Positions 1-9,600 of a DNA stretch of 64,000 bases are shown here, in pieces. The DNA is from Thermosynechococcus sp. (GTDB lineage Bacteria > Cyanobacteriota > Cyanobacteriia > Thermosynechococcales > Thermosynechococcaceae). The stretch lies in the NCBI RefSeq assembly GCF_025999095.1, contig NZ_AP024678.1:585527-649526 (forward strand), written 5' to 3'. The notes under the pieces are model-generated. The model saw nothing but the letters and a program-made list of their open reading frames with translations, was not told the DNA's origin and did no database searches. Position 1 is the first letter of the stretch, and every line of letters starts with the position of its first letter. The position numbers and the translations under genes are program-made.

Positions 1-413
1 ATTATGAAGGCCCAGCGGTTATTTTAAGTCTCTTTGCCAATCTGTTTGAGCAGCGGGGGTTTGGTACGTTAGTGGGGATTTCCTCTGTAGCTGGGGAACG
101 GGGGCGGGCGAGTAATTACTTCTATGGTTCTGCGAAAGCTGGCTTCACAGCATTTTTGTCGGGATTGCGGCATCGCCTTGCCAAATCGGGGGTACAGGTC
201 CTAACGGTGTTGCCCGGCTATGTGAAGACGCGGATGACCGAAGGGATGACATTGCCCCCCCACCTTACGGCGGAGCCAAAGGAAGTGGCCGATGCAATCT
301 TCTCAGCTATAGAAAAAAAGAAGGACGTGATCTACGTGCGACCCACTTGGCGCTGGATCATGGCGGTGATTCGTTGGATTCCTGAACCCTTATTTAAGCG
401 ACTGTCTCTGTGA
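1..413 (+). CDS. Short-chain dehydrogenase/reductase, C-terminal part
   Basis: The reading frame is open from the left edge, so the N-terminal NAD(P)-binding motif lies outside the window. The visible part has the SDR active site: a serine in GISSVAG, then tyrosine and lysine in YGSAKAG (YxxxK). It continues with a typical segment, VLPGYVKTRM, where SDRs carry the PG motif after the last core strand. The C-terminus is basic and hydrophobic. It resembles the membrane-associated SDRs annotated as DltE/YdfG-like or sphinganine-reductase-like oxidoreductases. The substrate cannot be read from this part. The next gene starts 7 bases downstream on the same strand. Confidence 0.85.
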   Translation, partial: YEGPAVILSLFANLFEQRGFGTLVGISSVAGERGRASNYFYGSAKAGFTAFLSGLRHRLAKSGVQVLTVLPGYVKTRMTEGMTLPPHLTAEPKEVADAIFSAIEKKKDVIYVRPTWRWIMAVIRWIPEPLFKRLSL

Positions 414-420
414 ACTGTCC

Positions 421-1197
421 ATGGCTTCTTGGATCACATTGCTGACGGATTTTGGTTACCGGGATGTCTATGGGGGGGTGATGAAGGGGGTCATTTTCAG
501 CATTTGCCCCCAAGCTCAGGTCATTGACCTATGCCATGACATTCCACCACAGGATTGCCGCACAGCCAGTTTTCAGCTGCTGCAAGCGGTGCCCTATTTT
601 CCCCCTGAAACGGTGCATGTCGTGGTAGTGGATCCGGGGGTGGGCACAAGTCGGCGGGCGATCGCCCTCGATCTGGGGGTTGGCTATTGTGTGGGTCCAG
701 ATAATGGGGTCTTTAGCCAGGTGTGCGATCGCTATCCTCCCCGGCGCGTCGTTGAGCTAACCCAACCGCAATTTTGGCGCACCTCTAGTCCCAGTTTGAC
801 CTTCCATGGGCGGGACATTTTTGCCCCCGTGGCTGCCCATTTAGCCGCCGGAGCGGATTTTGCTCTCCTTGGCTATGCCATTGCCCCAGACAGTTTGGCG
901 CGCTTGCCCCATCTCACCTATGAGGTGACCCCCCAGGGCGTCCAAGGCTGGATTCAAGCCATTGATCACTTTGGTAATGTGATTACTACGCTCCCTGGGC
1001 ATTTGGTGGCTAAGGGCTATCACCAAATCCGGATTCAGGGGCAGCAGATTCCCCTGGTCCACACCTATGGCGACGCCCTACCTCACCATCTGATTGCCTT
1101 GGTAGGCAGTCATGGGTTTATTGAGCTAGCGGTGAATAGTGGCAGTGCCCAATCCCGCCTAGGTTGCCAGAATGGCGATGCCCTGTGGCTAGTTTGA
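421..1197 (+). CDS. SAM hydroxide adenosyltransferase (DUF62 family)
   Basis: This 258-residue protein belongs to the family that cleaves S-adenosylmethionine to adenosine and methionine with water or hydroxide as nucleophile; it is related to fluorinase and chlorinase. Visible motifs are LLTDFG (7-12), DPGVG (71-75), GPDNG (92-96), HGRD (129-132) and DHFGNVI near 180. Asp71, Arg78 and His129 fit the conserved Asp-Arg-His triad of the hydrolase branch, judged by eye. The 21-residue loop typical of true fluorinases is not apparent. Its last codons overlap the 3' end of the opposite-strand VWA gene by 9 bases. The physiological role of the family is unsettled. Confidence 0.88.
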   Translation: MASWITLLTDFGYRDVYGGVMKGVIFSICPQAQVIDLCHDIPPQDCRTASFQLLQAVPYFPPETVHVVVVDPGVGTSRRAIALDLGVGYCVGPDNGVFSQVCDRYPPRRVVELTQPQFWRTSSPSLTFHGRDIFAPVAAHLAAGADFALLGYAIAPDSLARLPHLTYEVTPQGVQGWIQAIDHFGNVITTLPGHLVAKGYHQIRIQGQQIPLVHTYGDALPHHLIALVGSHGFIELAVNSGSAQSRLGCQNGDALWLV

Positions 1198-2439
1198 GGG
1201 GGCATTGCTCAGGACTGTTTTTGAGGCAATGCGCGTGCGCTTGAGGGCAGATTCACTGAGGGTAGATTGTTGCTGTAGCTCTTGGGCAGAGGCTTCAAGG
1301 ACTTTTGCTGCTGCCGTATCCCCCAGTTGTAGAGCAGTTTTGGCCGCACTCTGAAGAAAGGTGGCAGCGCCAGCGGTATCCCCCGCTTGCAACTTCGTTT
1401 CCGCCAGCTTGGTTTTGCGGTATTTTTCGAGGATGAGAATGCTTTGCTGTACCTCTGGATCTACTTGGGGCACGTGCTCTGGTTCTGCTGTGAGCGTCAG
1501 GGGAATCCTCTCAGAGAAAAGGCCCCCGGACTGCTGCACTGGGTCATCATAGCGGACTTGGACAAAACCGATGAGGTGAGACCCCGGTGGCAAGGGCTGG
1601 GTCGTTAGGGTAATGAGGAGTGTCCGCCTGATGGTTGCCGAGACATCACCGACGCGAATCACATACTCGTGGGGATGGGGGCTTGCGTAGGTGAGTTCAA
1701 TCGTGTCGGGCGCAACTTGGTGCACGGGTTTGAAGTTCCCCAGTTGAGCGGCCTCACTCAAGGTGAGTAGGACATGGGCATTGGTGTAGTCCACGCTGCT
1801 GATGTGGCTAAAGAGGGATTGAAAACAGGCGATCGCCTGCTCAGCATATTCAATAAACACCAGCCGTCCGCCAGCGGCATCGGCAATTTGTTCGAGGACA
1901 TCTTGGTTCCAGTGGACGCCAAACCCTAGGGCATTCAAGGTAATGTTGTACTCCGCAGCCAGCTTGGCCAACTCAAGGCAACGCTGGTTGTCGCCGTGTT
2001 CATTTTCACCATCTGTGAGCAGAAAGATTTGGGAAATGGTACCCTGCTTGCCCGTGGCAATTTCCTTCAACCCTAGTTTCATACCTTCATCAATGGCTGT
2101 TCCCCCCCCCGGTTCGAGGGTGGCAATCTGGGCTTTAATGGCCTCCTTGTCCCAGACTGTCTGGTTGGGCACCAGAACCTTCGCTTTGTGGTCAAAGGCA
2201 ATGACACTCAGGCGATCGCTCGGCATTAACCGATCGACCAAGGACTCGGCTGCCCGTTTCACCATTTCTAAGGGCTCCCAGGCCATTGATCCACTGTGAT
2301 CCAAAACCAAACAGAGATTCAGGGGAGGGCGTTGCTGTTCCTGTCGCTGAGCACTGAGGGTCAGTTCCAGTTGCCGCTGCGCGCTTTGGCCGGCGCTGAT
2401 AATGGGATCGCTGAGCTTGGCAATGAGTTCAACCGTCAT
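1189..2439 (-). CDS. VWA (von Willebrand factor A) domain protein
   Basis: The protein has 416 residues with a VWA domain at about 40-230. The metal-ion-dependent adhesion site is intact: DHSGS (Asp47, Ser49, Ser51), the threonine in GGGTAID near 114, and TDGE with Asp143. A beta-rich region follows, then a C-terminal helical segment rich in Ala, Gln and Leu. No signal peptide or membrane span is seen, so it is probably cytoplasmic. Cyanobacterial proteins of this layout are annotated only as VWA-containing. It lies 62 bases downstream of sbcC on the same strand and may be cotranscribed with it. The partner protein is unknown. Confidence 0.85.
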   Translation of the reverse strand: MTVELIAKLSDPIISAGQSAQRQLELTLSAQRQEQQRPPLNLCLVLDHSGSMAWEPLEMVKRAAESLVDRLMPSDRLSVIAFDHKAKVLVPNQTVWDKEAIKAQIATLEPGGGTAIDEGMKLGLKEIATGKQGTISQIFLLTDGENEHGDNQRCLELAKLAAEYNITLNALGFGVHWNQDVLEQIADAAGGRLVFIEYAEQAIACFQSLFSHISSVDYTNAHVLLTLSEAAQLGNFKPVHQVAPDTIELTYASPHPHEYVIRVGDVSATIRRTLLITLTTQPLPPGSHLIGFVQVRYDDPVQQSGGLFSERIPLTLTAEPEHVPQVDPEVQQSILILEKYRKTKLAETKLQAGDTAGAATFLQSAAKTALQLGDTAAAKVLEASAQELQQQSTLSESALKRTRIASKTVLSNAPSN

Positions 2440-2501
2440 CGTTGCAAAGGGGTTTTTCCTGAGCCTACTCTACCATTTTGGCGAAAAGACCAACGATGGG
2501 C

Positions 2502-5500
2502 CTAAGTGATGATGCTCAGTTGGGAGGCCCCGGCGACTTTGGTAACCTCAATGCGGGTTTGAAAGGCTTCCTTGAGGGCAGGAACATGGGTAATGGCGAG
2601 AATGCAGTGAAATTCGGGGGCGATCGCGTTCAAGGCGGCAATCAGCCGTTCACACCCCTGGGCATCTTGGGTACCGAATCCCTCATCAATAATCAGAAAC
2701 TGGACATCACTCCCCGATCGCTGGGCCAATAGTCGTGCTAAGGCTAAGCGCAAAGCAAAATTGATGCGAAAGGCTTCACCCCCCGAATAGCTTTCGTAGG
2801 GACGAGTCCCTTGGCAATCGGCAATGAGAATATCAAGGGTTTCAATGGGCTTGGTGTCGGCTCCACTGCGACGGCGGCTGCGCTGGGTAATGAACTGCAC
2901 ATGGAGTTGGTGGTTGCTGAGGCGACCGAGGATATGATTGGTTTCTGCCTCTAGATGGGGCAAGACGGTTTCAATGAGCAGGGCGGGAATGCCATTTTTG
3001 CCTAAGGCTTGGGCTAGCTCGCAGTAGAGGCGGTATTGATGGCGGAGGTGGGCAAGGGTTTGCTGTCCCTGGTCGTATTCTTGTTTCAGGCGCTGGAGTT
3101 GCTCTATTTCGGCGCTGAGTTTGCCATGCTGGGCAAGGGTGGCCTCAAGGGTCTGCTGTTGCTGGAGGAGGTGCTGTTGCTGTTGATGGAGATCGGCGGC
3201 CAGGCGGCTGGCGGTGCGAGTGGTTTCTTCAAGGGTGGCGAGTTTGTCAGTGATGCGTTGCAGTTGTGCCCGTTGTTGCTGCAGCGTTTCCTCTAGGTGC
3301 TTGAGGTCTTGGCGGAGTTGGGGTTGGCGCGATCGCCCCCGTTGCAGGGCCCCATAGGCCTCATAGTCCGCTGCGAGTGCAGCCAGTTGGGCCTGAATTT
3401 GGGCATGGCGGTCTGGATCGTAGGCTAGGGCGGCCAATTGCTGGTCAATCCTTGCCAAGGTCTGAGCAAGAGGGGAAGTGGTTGCAAGGGCGTTGAGCTG
3501 CTGTTGCAGTTCCTCCTGTTGGGCAATCAGGTTTGGCAGTTGTTGCTGAATCTGCTGGTATTGTCGTTGGGCTTGGCGGAGTTCCTGTTCCTTGGCTTCG
3601 GCCCAACGCCATTTTTCCACTTGGCCGCGGGCGATCGCCAGATTTTTCTCATCATAGTTCAGGCGTGCCAGTTCCGCCTCAATCGCTTGCAGTTCCCCAA
3701 GGCTTTCCTGATGGCCGTTCCGGAGCTGTCCCTCAATCTGCTGAATTTCCCCAGCTAGGCGATCCAGTTGCGGTTCTAAATCTTGGGTGCTCTGGAGTTG
3801 TTGCTGCAGTTGCCCCCGCTGCTCAAACAGTTGCGTCAGTTGTGAGATCTCATAGCCCACCGTTAGATATTCCCGCCGTAAAACTTGGATTTCGCGCTCG
3901 GTAACTGCCAGCTGCTCGCGGATGACCCACACCTGATTCAGCAGTTCCTCTTTTTCGGCGACATGGCGTTGCCGGACAGCCTGGTAGTGCTCGCGATCGA
4001 GGGGACGTTGACACAGGGGGCAAATGGCTCCCGGTTGATTCAGTAGTTCCAAGCGCTGCTCCAGTTGATTAATTTGCCGCTCATACTCCCGTTGGCGGGC
4101 TTGCAGTTGTTCGAGGAAGCGGCGGCGCTCCAGTCCCTTTTCCCGCACATGGTCTTGATAGATACGCTGTTTTTCAAGGGTTGCAATCTGCGCTGTAATC
4201 AGGGTCACTGCCTCTTGGAGAGCGGGTTGCCGTTCTATCTGTTGACGGAGATGCTGCCACAACTGCTGCAATTCATCGCGCCGGCTGCGCAGGCGTTGTT
4301 CCTGCTGTTGCTGTTCCAGTTCGAGGCGCTGTTTGGCTTGCAGGAGGGGAAAGACTTTTTGTTGCAGCTCTTCTTGGGCTTGGAGGTGAGCGCGCGCTCG
4401 CTGTAACTGTTCAAAAGCAGCAACAATCTGATTTTCTTGCTTGAGGAACTTTTCCAACTGCTGGCATTGTTCCAGAAGAAATTGCTGCTGGCTCTCCAAT
4501 CCATGGAGGGTGCGCAGCAGGTCTTGCCGCTGTTGGTCGAGGCTCTGCTGGTGGCGATCGCGCTGTTGGCGCAGCTGTTGATAGTTACCAAAACACTGCT
4601 GCAATTGCGCTTCGGCAATTTTCAGGCTCTCCCATTGCCTGACGGCGGCTTCCAATAGGGGGGCACGGGCTGCCAAATCCGCAATAGCCGCCTGTTCTTG
4701 GCGAAGGGTCTGGCACTGCTGCTCCAGATGGGCGATCGTTGCCGCCAGCGTATCGCGCTGCTGTTGCAAGTGTGCATAGTCCCGCTGTTGGAGTTGATGG
4801 ATATGGTAGGCAGCCTGTTGCTCTTGGAGTCGTTGTTGGCACTGCTGTACCTGCTGCCGTTGCTGTTGAATCTGCTGGTTCACCGCTGCCTGTTGGGCAC
4901 GCAGGTGGGGCTCTTGGGCCAGTTGATCGGCTAAAGTCTGAAGCCGTTGTTCCAGAACACTGATTTGGGCTTTGTAGTCACGGGCGCGATCGCGCGCCGC
5001 TTCCGCTAGGGTCTCGTATTGATCCAAGCCCAAAAGGGTGGCCAGCAGTTGCTTGCGCTCACTGGGGCGTTTGGCCATAAATTCATCGGCACGGCCTTGG
5101 CGCAAATAGGCGCTGTTGACGAAGGTGGCGTAGTCAAGGCGAAGAATTTGAATGATTTTTTCCTGTGTCGCTCGTAGCGATCGCCCCGTTAGCGGAGTGT
5201 AGCCCGCCGCCGTCTGAATCTGCAACTCCAAGACCGTCTGTTGCTCCCGTCGCCGCAACCGTACCACCCGATAAGTCTGCCCTTGGACGCTAAACTCAAA
5301 CGTCACTTGGGCTTCCATTTCGCCGTAGTAGATCACATCATCCTCACGGCTAGCGCGGCTTTGCCCCCAGAGTGCCCAAGCGATCGCCTCAAGGAGCGAA
5401 GACTTGCCCGCCCCATTGGCACCACAAATACAGGCCAGGTGTAACCCCGCAAAGGGAAGAGTGGCTTGGCGATAGCTGAGGAAGTTGCGCAATACCAGTT

Positions 5501-5513
5501 GACGTGGAATCAT
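2502..5513 (-). CDS. sbcC: DNA double-strand-break repair ATPase SbcC (Rad50-like)
   Basis: This SMC-like ATPase of about 1003 residues pairs with nuclease SbcD to open hairpins and trim DNA ends. The Walker A motif GANGAGKSS is at about 31-39. Two very long Gln/Leu-rich coiled-coil arms flank a zinc hook CPLC at about 498-501. Near the C-terminus come the ABC signature SGGE (about 908) and Walker B FLIIDEGFG (about 941). I start at the ATG giving MIPRQLVL, because the upstream in-frame start adds only seven unconserved residues. No sbcD lies within the window. Many apparent opposite-strand frames here are shadows of the repetitive coiled-coil codons. Confidence 0.93.
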   Translation of the reverse strand: MIPRQLVLRNFLSYRQATLPFAGLHLACICGANGAGKSSLLEAIAWALWGQSRASREDDVIYYGEMEAQVTFEFSVQGQTYRVVRLRRREQQTVLELQIQTAAGYTPLTGRSLRATQEKIIQILRLDYATFVNSAYLRQGRADEFMAKRPSERKQLLATLLGLDQYETLAEAARDRARDYKAQISVLEQRLQTLADQLAQEPHLRAQQAAVNQQIQQQRQQVQQCQQRLQEQQAAYHIHQLQQRDYAHLQQQRDTLAATIAHLEQQCQTLRQEQAAIADLAARAPLLEAAVRQWESLKIAEAQLQQCFGNYQQLRQQRDRHQQSLDQQRQDLLRTLHGLESQQQFLLEQCQQLEKFLKQENQIVAAFEQLQRARAHLQAQEELQQKVFPLLQAKQRLELEQQQQEQRLRSRRDELQQLWQHLRQQIERQPALQEAVTLITAQIATLEKQRIYQDHVREKGLERRRFLEQLQARQREYERQINQLEQRLELLNQPGAICPLCQRPLDREHYQAVRQRHVAEKEELLNQVWVIREQLAVTEREIQVLRREYLTVGYEISQLTQLFEQRGQLQQQLQSTQDLEPQLDRLAGEIQQIEGQLRNGHQESLGELQAIEAELARLNYDEKNLAIARGQVEKWRWAEAKEQELRQAQRQYQQIQQQLPNLIAQQEELQQQLNALATTSPLAQTLARIDQQLAALAYDPDRHAQIQAQLAALAADYEAYGALQRGRSRQPQLRQDLKHLEETLQQQRAQLQRITDKLATLEETTRTASRLAADLHQQQQHLLQQQQTLEATLAQHGKLSAEIEQLQRLKQEYDQGQQTLAHLRHQYRLYCELAQALGKNGIPALLIETVLPHLEAETNHILGRLSNHQLHVQFITQRSRRRSGADTKPIETLDILIADCQGTRPYESYSGGEAFRINFALRLALARLLAQRSGSDVQFLIIDEGFGTQDAQGCERLIAALNAIAPEFHCILAITHVPALKEAFQTRIEVTKVAGASQLSIIT

Positions 5514-5595
5514 AGGGCACCACACCCTTGACACAGTTTAGGGCATTCCTATGGGGAAGAATGTGCCACCCGTGAGAGTCGGCCTAAAATTAAAA

Positions 5596-5780
5596 TCAAA
5601 GTATACTCTTGGGGTTCCCCTTACTTTCTGTCTGGTCGTTCGGGTTTTTCAGCGAATTTAGGATTGCCTTTACTTTAGCAATGTCTGGACTAAAGTCACC
5701 CTCGGGCTTTTCCACCTCCCACTGAAGCGACTGTTGTGCGTATATTCAATTCTTGCAAAAAGCGCCGTAAGTTTTATTAG
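5596..5780 (-). pseudogene. Decayed coding remnant, family not recognised
   Basis: Reading the minus strand, one frame gives a protein-like stretch (LRRFLQELNIRTTV) and the neighbouring frame continues with WEVEKPEGDFSPDIAKV and about 25 more residues to a TGA at 5596. The two pieces overlap around a likely frameshift, and there is no start codon or intact N-terminus. Composition and charge pattern look like real coding sequence, not random DNA. I cannot name the family. It lies in the long gap between sbcC and the cyAbrB gene. Confidence 0.4.
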
Positions 5781-5869
5781 AGTCATGTTCTGAAGTATGG
5801 AGCATATACCACCCTTGTCTTAACTATGGGATCTATAAGCGGTGATAGAAGAAGATTCCATCGTGGCTT

Positions 5870-5914
5870 TTGTAGTGTTGAGCCTCTACTACAAGGGGTG
5901 TAAAAGAGGTAGAG
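5870..5914. promoter_or_regulatory. Two mutually exclusive inverted repeats in cyAbrB leader
   Basis: TTGTAGT (5870-5876) can pair with ACTACAA (5888-5894), while CTCTAC (5884-5889) can pair with GTAGAG (5909-5914). The two stems share bases 5888-5889, so they compete. They lie about 250 bases before the cyAbrB start in a gap of roughly 650 bases that has no intact gene. A regulated leader RNA or small RNA is possible. No known riboswitch core was recognised, and no convincing promoter was placed. Confidence 0.3.
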
Positions 5915-6164
5915 TCCTTTCCTACAGTAGCCCTCACATTTTTTGAGCCTCTTCTGTGCCTGTGAAACGGGCTATCAATGTAACTCATCCAAAGGAAATG
6001 TAAAACCCCGACTCAAGGGCGATCACAACTTGAATTCCGAAAAAAATTATGGTTTGCTAAAGATAGACACTCATTGATTACGACTTCGCTGTCACGCTTT
6101 GGCAATCTTTGATCGAATCGCCAATGAATAGACAGTACTTGATCATTGAATAAGGTAGGTTAAA

Positions 6165-6566
6165 ATGGGACGCAAACCAGTAGAACCCTTGACAGGTGCT
6201 GCTTTATTAGAAAAGTACAAACAGCTGCAACATCTCAGCCACGAAGAAAAAGCAAAGGCCTGTGGCTACTATACCGTGACCAAAACCGGCAAGGAGCGGA
6301 TCAGCAAACTGAAGTTTAATAAGGCACTTCTTGAAGCCTTAGGCGTCAATCTTGACAGTAAGTCAGGCCGCGGTGGCAGCCGGGGGGGGCGCAGTGCCAG
6401 TTATCGAATTACGGTACAAGCCAATGGCAATTTGCTCATTGGGGCAGCCTATACTAAACAAATGAATCTCAAACCGGGGGATGAGTTTGAGATTACCCTT
6501 GGCCGGAAGCACATTCATTTGAAACAAGTGAGCAGCAACGGTCAACCCACCGATGATGAAGAGTAA
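6165..6566 (+). CDS. AbrB-like transcriptional regulator (cyAbrB family)
   Basis: This 133-residue DNA-binding protein belongs to the cyanobacterial AbrB family, whose members act as global regulators of carbon and nitrogen metabolism. The N-terminal half has the family pattern LTGAALLEKYK followed by KAKACGYYTVTK. A Gly/Ser/Arg linker (about 70-80) precedes the C-terminal swapped-hairpin region with YRITVQANGNLLIG and LKPGDEFEITLGRKHIHL, ending in an acidic tail. In cyAbrB proteins the DNA-binding fold is C-terminal, as here. Cyanobacteria usually carry two paralogues, cyAbrB1 and cyAbrB2, and I cannot decide which this is. It has a long upstream region of its own and converges on the 5-oxoprolinase gene. 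Confidence 0.9.
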   Translation: MGRKPVEPLTGAALLEKYKQLQHLSHEEKAKACGYYTVTKTGKERISKLKFNKALLEALGVNLDSKSGRGGSRGGRSASYRITVQANGNLLIGAAYTKQMNLKPGDEFEITLGRKHIHLKQVSSNGQPTDDEE

Positions 6567-6580
6567 CTTGATTGATATAT

Positions 6581-6603
6581 CTAATCTGAGGGATACAGAT
6601 TAG
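6581..6603. terminator. Hairpin between convergent cyAbrB and 5-oxoprolinase genes
   Basis: CTAATCTG (6581-6588) and CAGATTAG (6596-6603) form a perfect 8-bp stem with a 7-base loop. It begins 15 bases after the cyAbrB stop and covers the last codons and stop of the 5-oxoprolinase gene. It could serve both directions. No strong T-run follows on either strand, so a classical intrinsic terminator is uncertain. Confidence 0.4.
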
Positions 6604-9600
6604 GTACCCCAAAACCGCCACCGCCGGGAGTACAAATGCGCAGGCGATCGCCCGCTGCAACAGTAATGGTGGCCGTTCCGGGCAAAGGATAGGGGGGTTC
6701 GCCGAGTTTCAGCCATTGATTTTCACCCACTGCCCCACATTCACCCCCAAACAGCCCAAAGGGGGGGATGTTCCGCGATTGGCTGAGGAGGCTGACGGTC
6801 ATGGGTTCACGAAACTCAAGGACGCGAATGGCCCCATCGCCGCCCGATTGCTGGCCCTTGCCACCACTGCCCCGGCGGCGGCAAAACTCCCAGACAATTA
6901 CGGGGTAGCGGCTTTCTAGCACTTCGACATCAGTGAGCCGAGAGTTGGTCATGTGGGTTTGCACAGTACTGGCTCCGGCAAAGGTGGCTCCTGCCCCAGC
7001 ACCGCCACAAATGGTTTCGTAGTATTGATAGCGATCGCTCCCAAAGCTGAGGTTGTTCATCGTTCCCTGAGCCGCCGCCATAATACCGAGGGCGCCGTAG
7101 AGGGCATTGGCCAGCGTTTGCGAAGTTTCCACATTCCCAGCCGCCACCGCCGCTGGAAATGTTGGGTTTAACAGGCAGCCTTCCGGCACCCGCAGCTCAA
7201 TGGGCCGCAGACAGCCGGCATTGAGGGGAATATCCTCCCGCACCAGTGTCCGCAGGACGTACAGGACTGTCGCCTTGGTAATGGCGAGGGGGGCATTGAA
7301 GTTGTCGTGGGTTTGCTTGGAGGTTCCCTCAAAATCTAGGCAAGCTATACCTTGAGTGGTATCAATCGTGATTTGCACCTGAATTTGGCTGCCGTTGTCC
7401 ATGGCAACGCAAAAGCGGCCCCCTGGGAGCGATCGCAGGCATTGGCGCACACATTCAGCCGCATTGGCCTGGCTAAATTCCATATAGGCAGCGACTACCT
7501 CGCGACCATAGCGATCGCACAGCGCCATCAGTTCCTGTGCCCCCCGCTGATTGGCAGCAATTTGCGCTTGTAAATCGGCGATATTTTGTTCCGGATAGCG
7601 GGCTGGCCAGGGCCCCTGGGTCAATAGCTGATAAATGGCGTCCTGTTGAAACTCCCCGCCATCTACCAGCAACACATTGTCAAAAAGAATCCCCTCTTGG
7701 CGGACATCGGTACTATTGGCAGGCATTGATCCGGGACTGATGCCCCCAATGTCAGCATGGTGCCCCCGCGAAGCAACAAAGAAGGCGGGGTGTGCTTCCC
7801 CCTTGAAAAACACGGGCGTAATCACAGTAATATCCGGCAGGTGGGTACCACCGCGATAGGGATTATTCGTGGCAAAAACCTGACCCGCACGGAGGGCGTT
7901 GTTTTTCTCTGCCAGGAGTGCCTTGACACTTTCGCTCATTGACCCCAGATGCACAGGGATATGGGGAGCATTGGCCACGAGGTTGCCGGCACCGTCAAAG
8001 AGAGCACAGGAAAAATCCAACCGTTCTTTGATATTTACCGAGGCACTGGTCTGCTGGAGTGTGACCCCCATTTGCTCAGCAATGGCCCGAAACAGCTGCT
8101 GAAAAATGGCCAACTGTACGGGATCGGCAACCGTAGGAGCAATCTGCTTTGGTGTCGCTGCTAAGGCCTGGAGAGGACGCAGCCACAGCCCCCCTTGCTC
8201 ATCCACTTCCGCCTGCCAGCCCGCCTCTACAACATTTGTTCCTGTGGCATCTAAGATCAAGGCCACCCCTGCAATGACCTGATGGGCCGGCAGGCGATCG
8301 CGCTCATAGACTGGCGCCTGGTGCCATTGGCCTTTGCTGTAAACTGGTACATGGTCAAGGGGAATGAGTTCGCCAGTAGCTGCAGGTACGGTGACGGTTG
8401 CCATCCCTTGGAGGGCAACGGCCTCAACAGCAATTTGACCCACCCGCAGCGATCGCCCCCGTAAATTGAACCCATAGCGATCCCGATGCGCTTGGGCAAA
8501 GGACGCTGCCATGGTCTCTTGATCTGACCAAGGCACCCACAGCGTTGTATCGGTGCCGACATACCCTAGGCCAATGCGCACTTGACTTTGAATTTGCGCC
8601 GGATCCACCCCCTGGGCAACCAGTTCAGCCACCGCTTGAGCCTTTAGGCGCTCAATTTGTCCCTGGAGTTCAGCAAATCCATCGGAGATCAAGGGTTGTT
8701 CAATCGTCTGCTCCTTGAGCACCCGCAACTCCGCCTGACCGATGCCGTAGGCTGAGAGCACCCCCGCGTAGGGGTGAATATAAACTTGGGGCATTCCCAG
8801 GGCTTCAGCAATTAAACAGGCATGTTGCCCACCGGCACCGCCAAAAGCGCACAAGGTGTACTCGCGCACATCATGCCCCTGCTCCAGGGAAATTTTCTTA
8901 ATTGCCTGTGCCATTGTATTCACGGCCACCTCAATAAAACCAGCGGCCACATCGGCAACACGGCGGGCATCCCCTGTGCTCCTGTAGATTTCCTGGCGCA
9001 GTTGAGCAAATTGCTGTTCGACCGTCTTGCGATCTAAAGGCTGTTGACCATCGGCCCCAAAGACAGCAGGGAAATAGGCGGGCTGAATTTTTCCCAAGAG
9101 GAGATTGGCATCGGTAATCGTCAGGGGGCCACCACGACGATAGGCCGCTGGTCCGGGATTGGCGCCCGCAGACTCTGGCCCCACTTGGTAGCGACCCTGA
9201 TCAAACCGCAAAATGGAGCCCCCACCGGCTGCCACCGTATGCACTGCCAGGAGGGGCGATCGCAACCGCACACCTGCAATCGTGGTTTCCTGCCACCGCT
9301 CATACTCTGGCCAAGGGGCATTAGAATTGTGACGATAGTGGCAGACATCGGTGGAGGTGCCCCCCATATCTAAACCAATCAGCCGTTCAATCCCTGCAGC
9401 TAAAGCAGTACGCACCACCCCCACCATCCCCCCCGCAGGGCCTGAAAGCAGACTATCCTTACCGCGAAAGCAGGAGGCCGCCACCACACCGCCATTGGAC
9501 TGCATACAGTAAACGGCGATCTCCCCTAGCTCCGCCTGCACCCCCTGAAGATAGCGATCCAGTACCGGTGACAAATAGGCATCAACAACCGTCGTATCAC

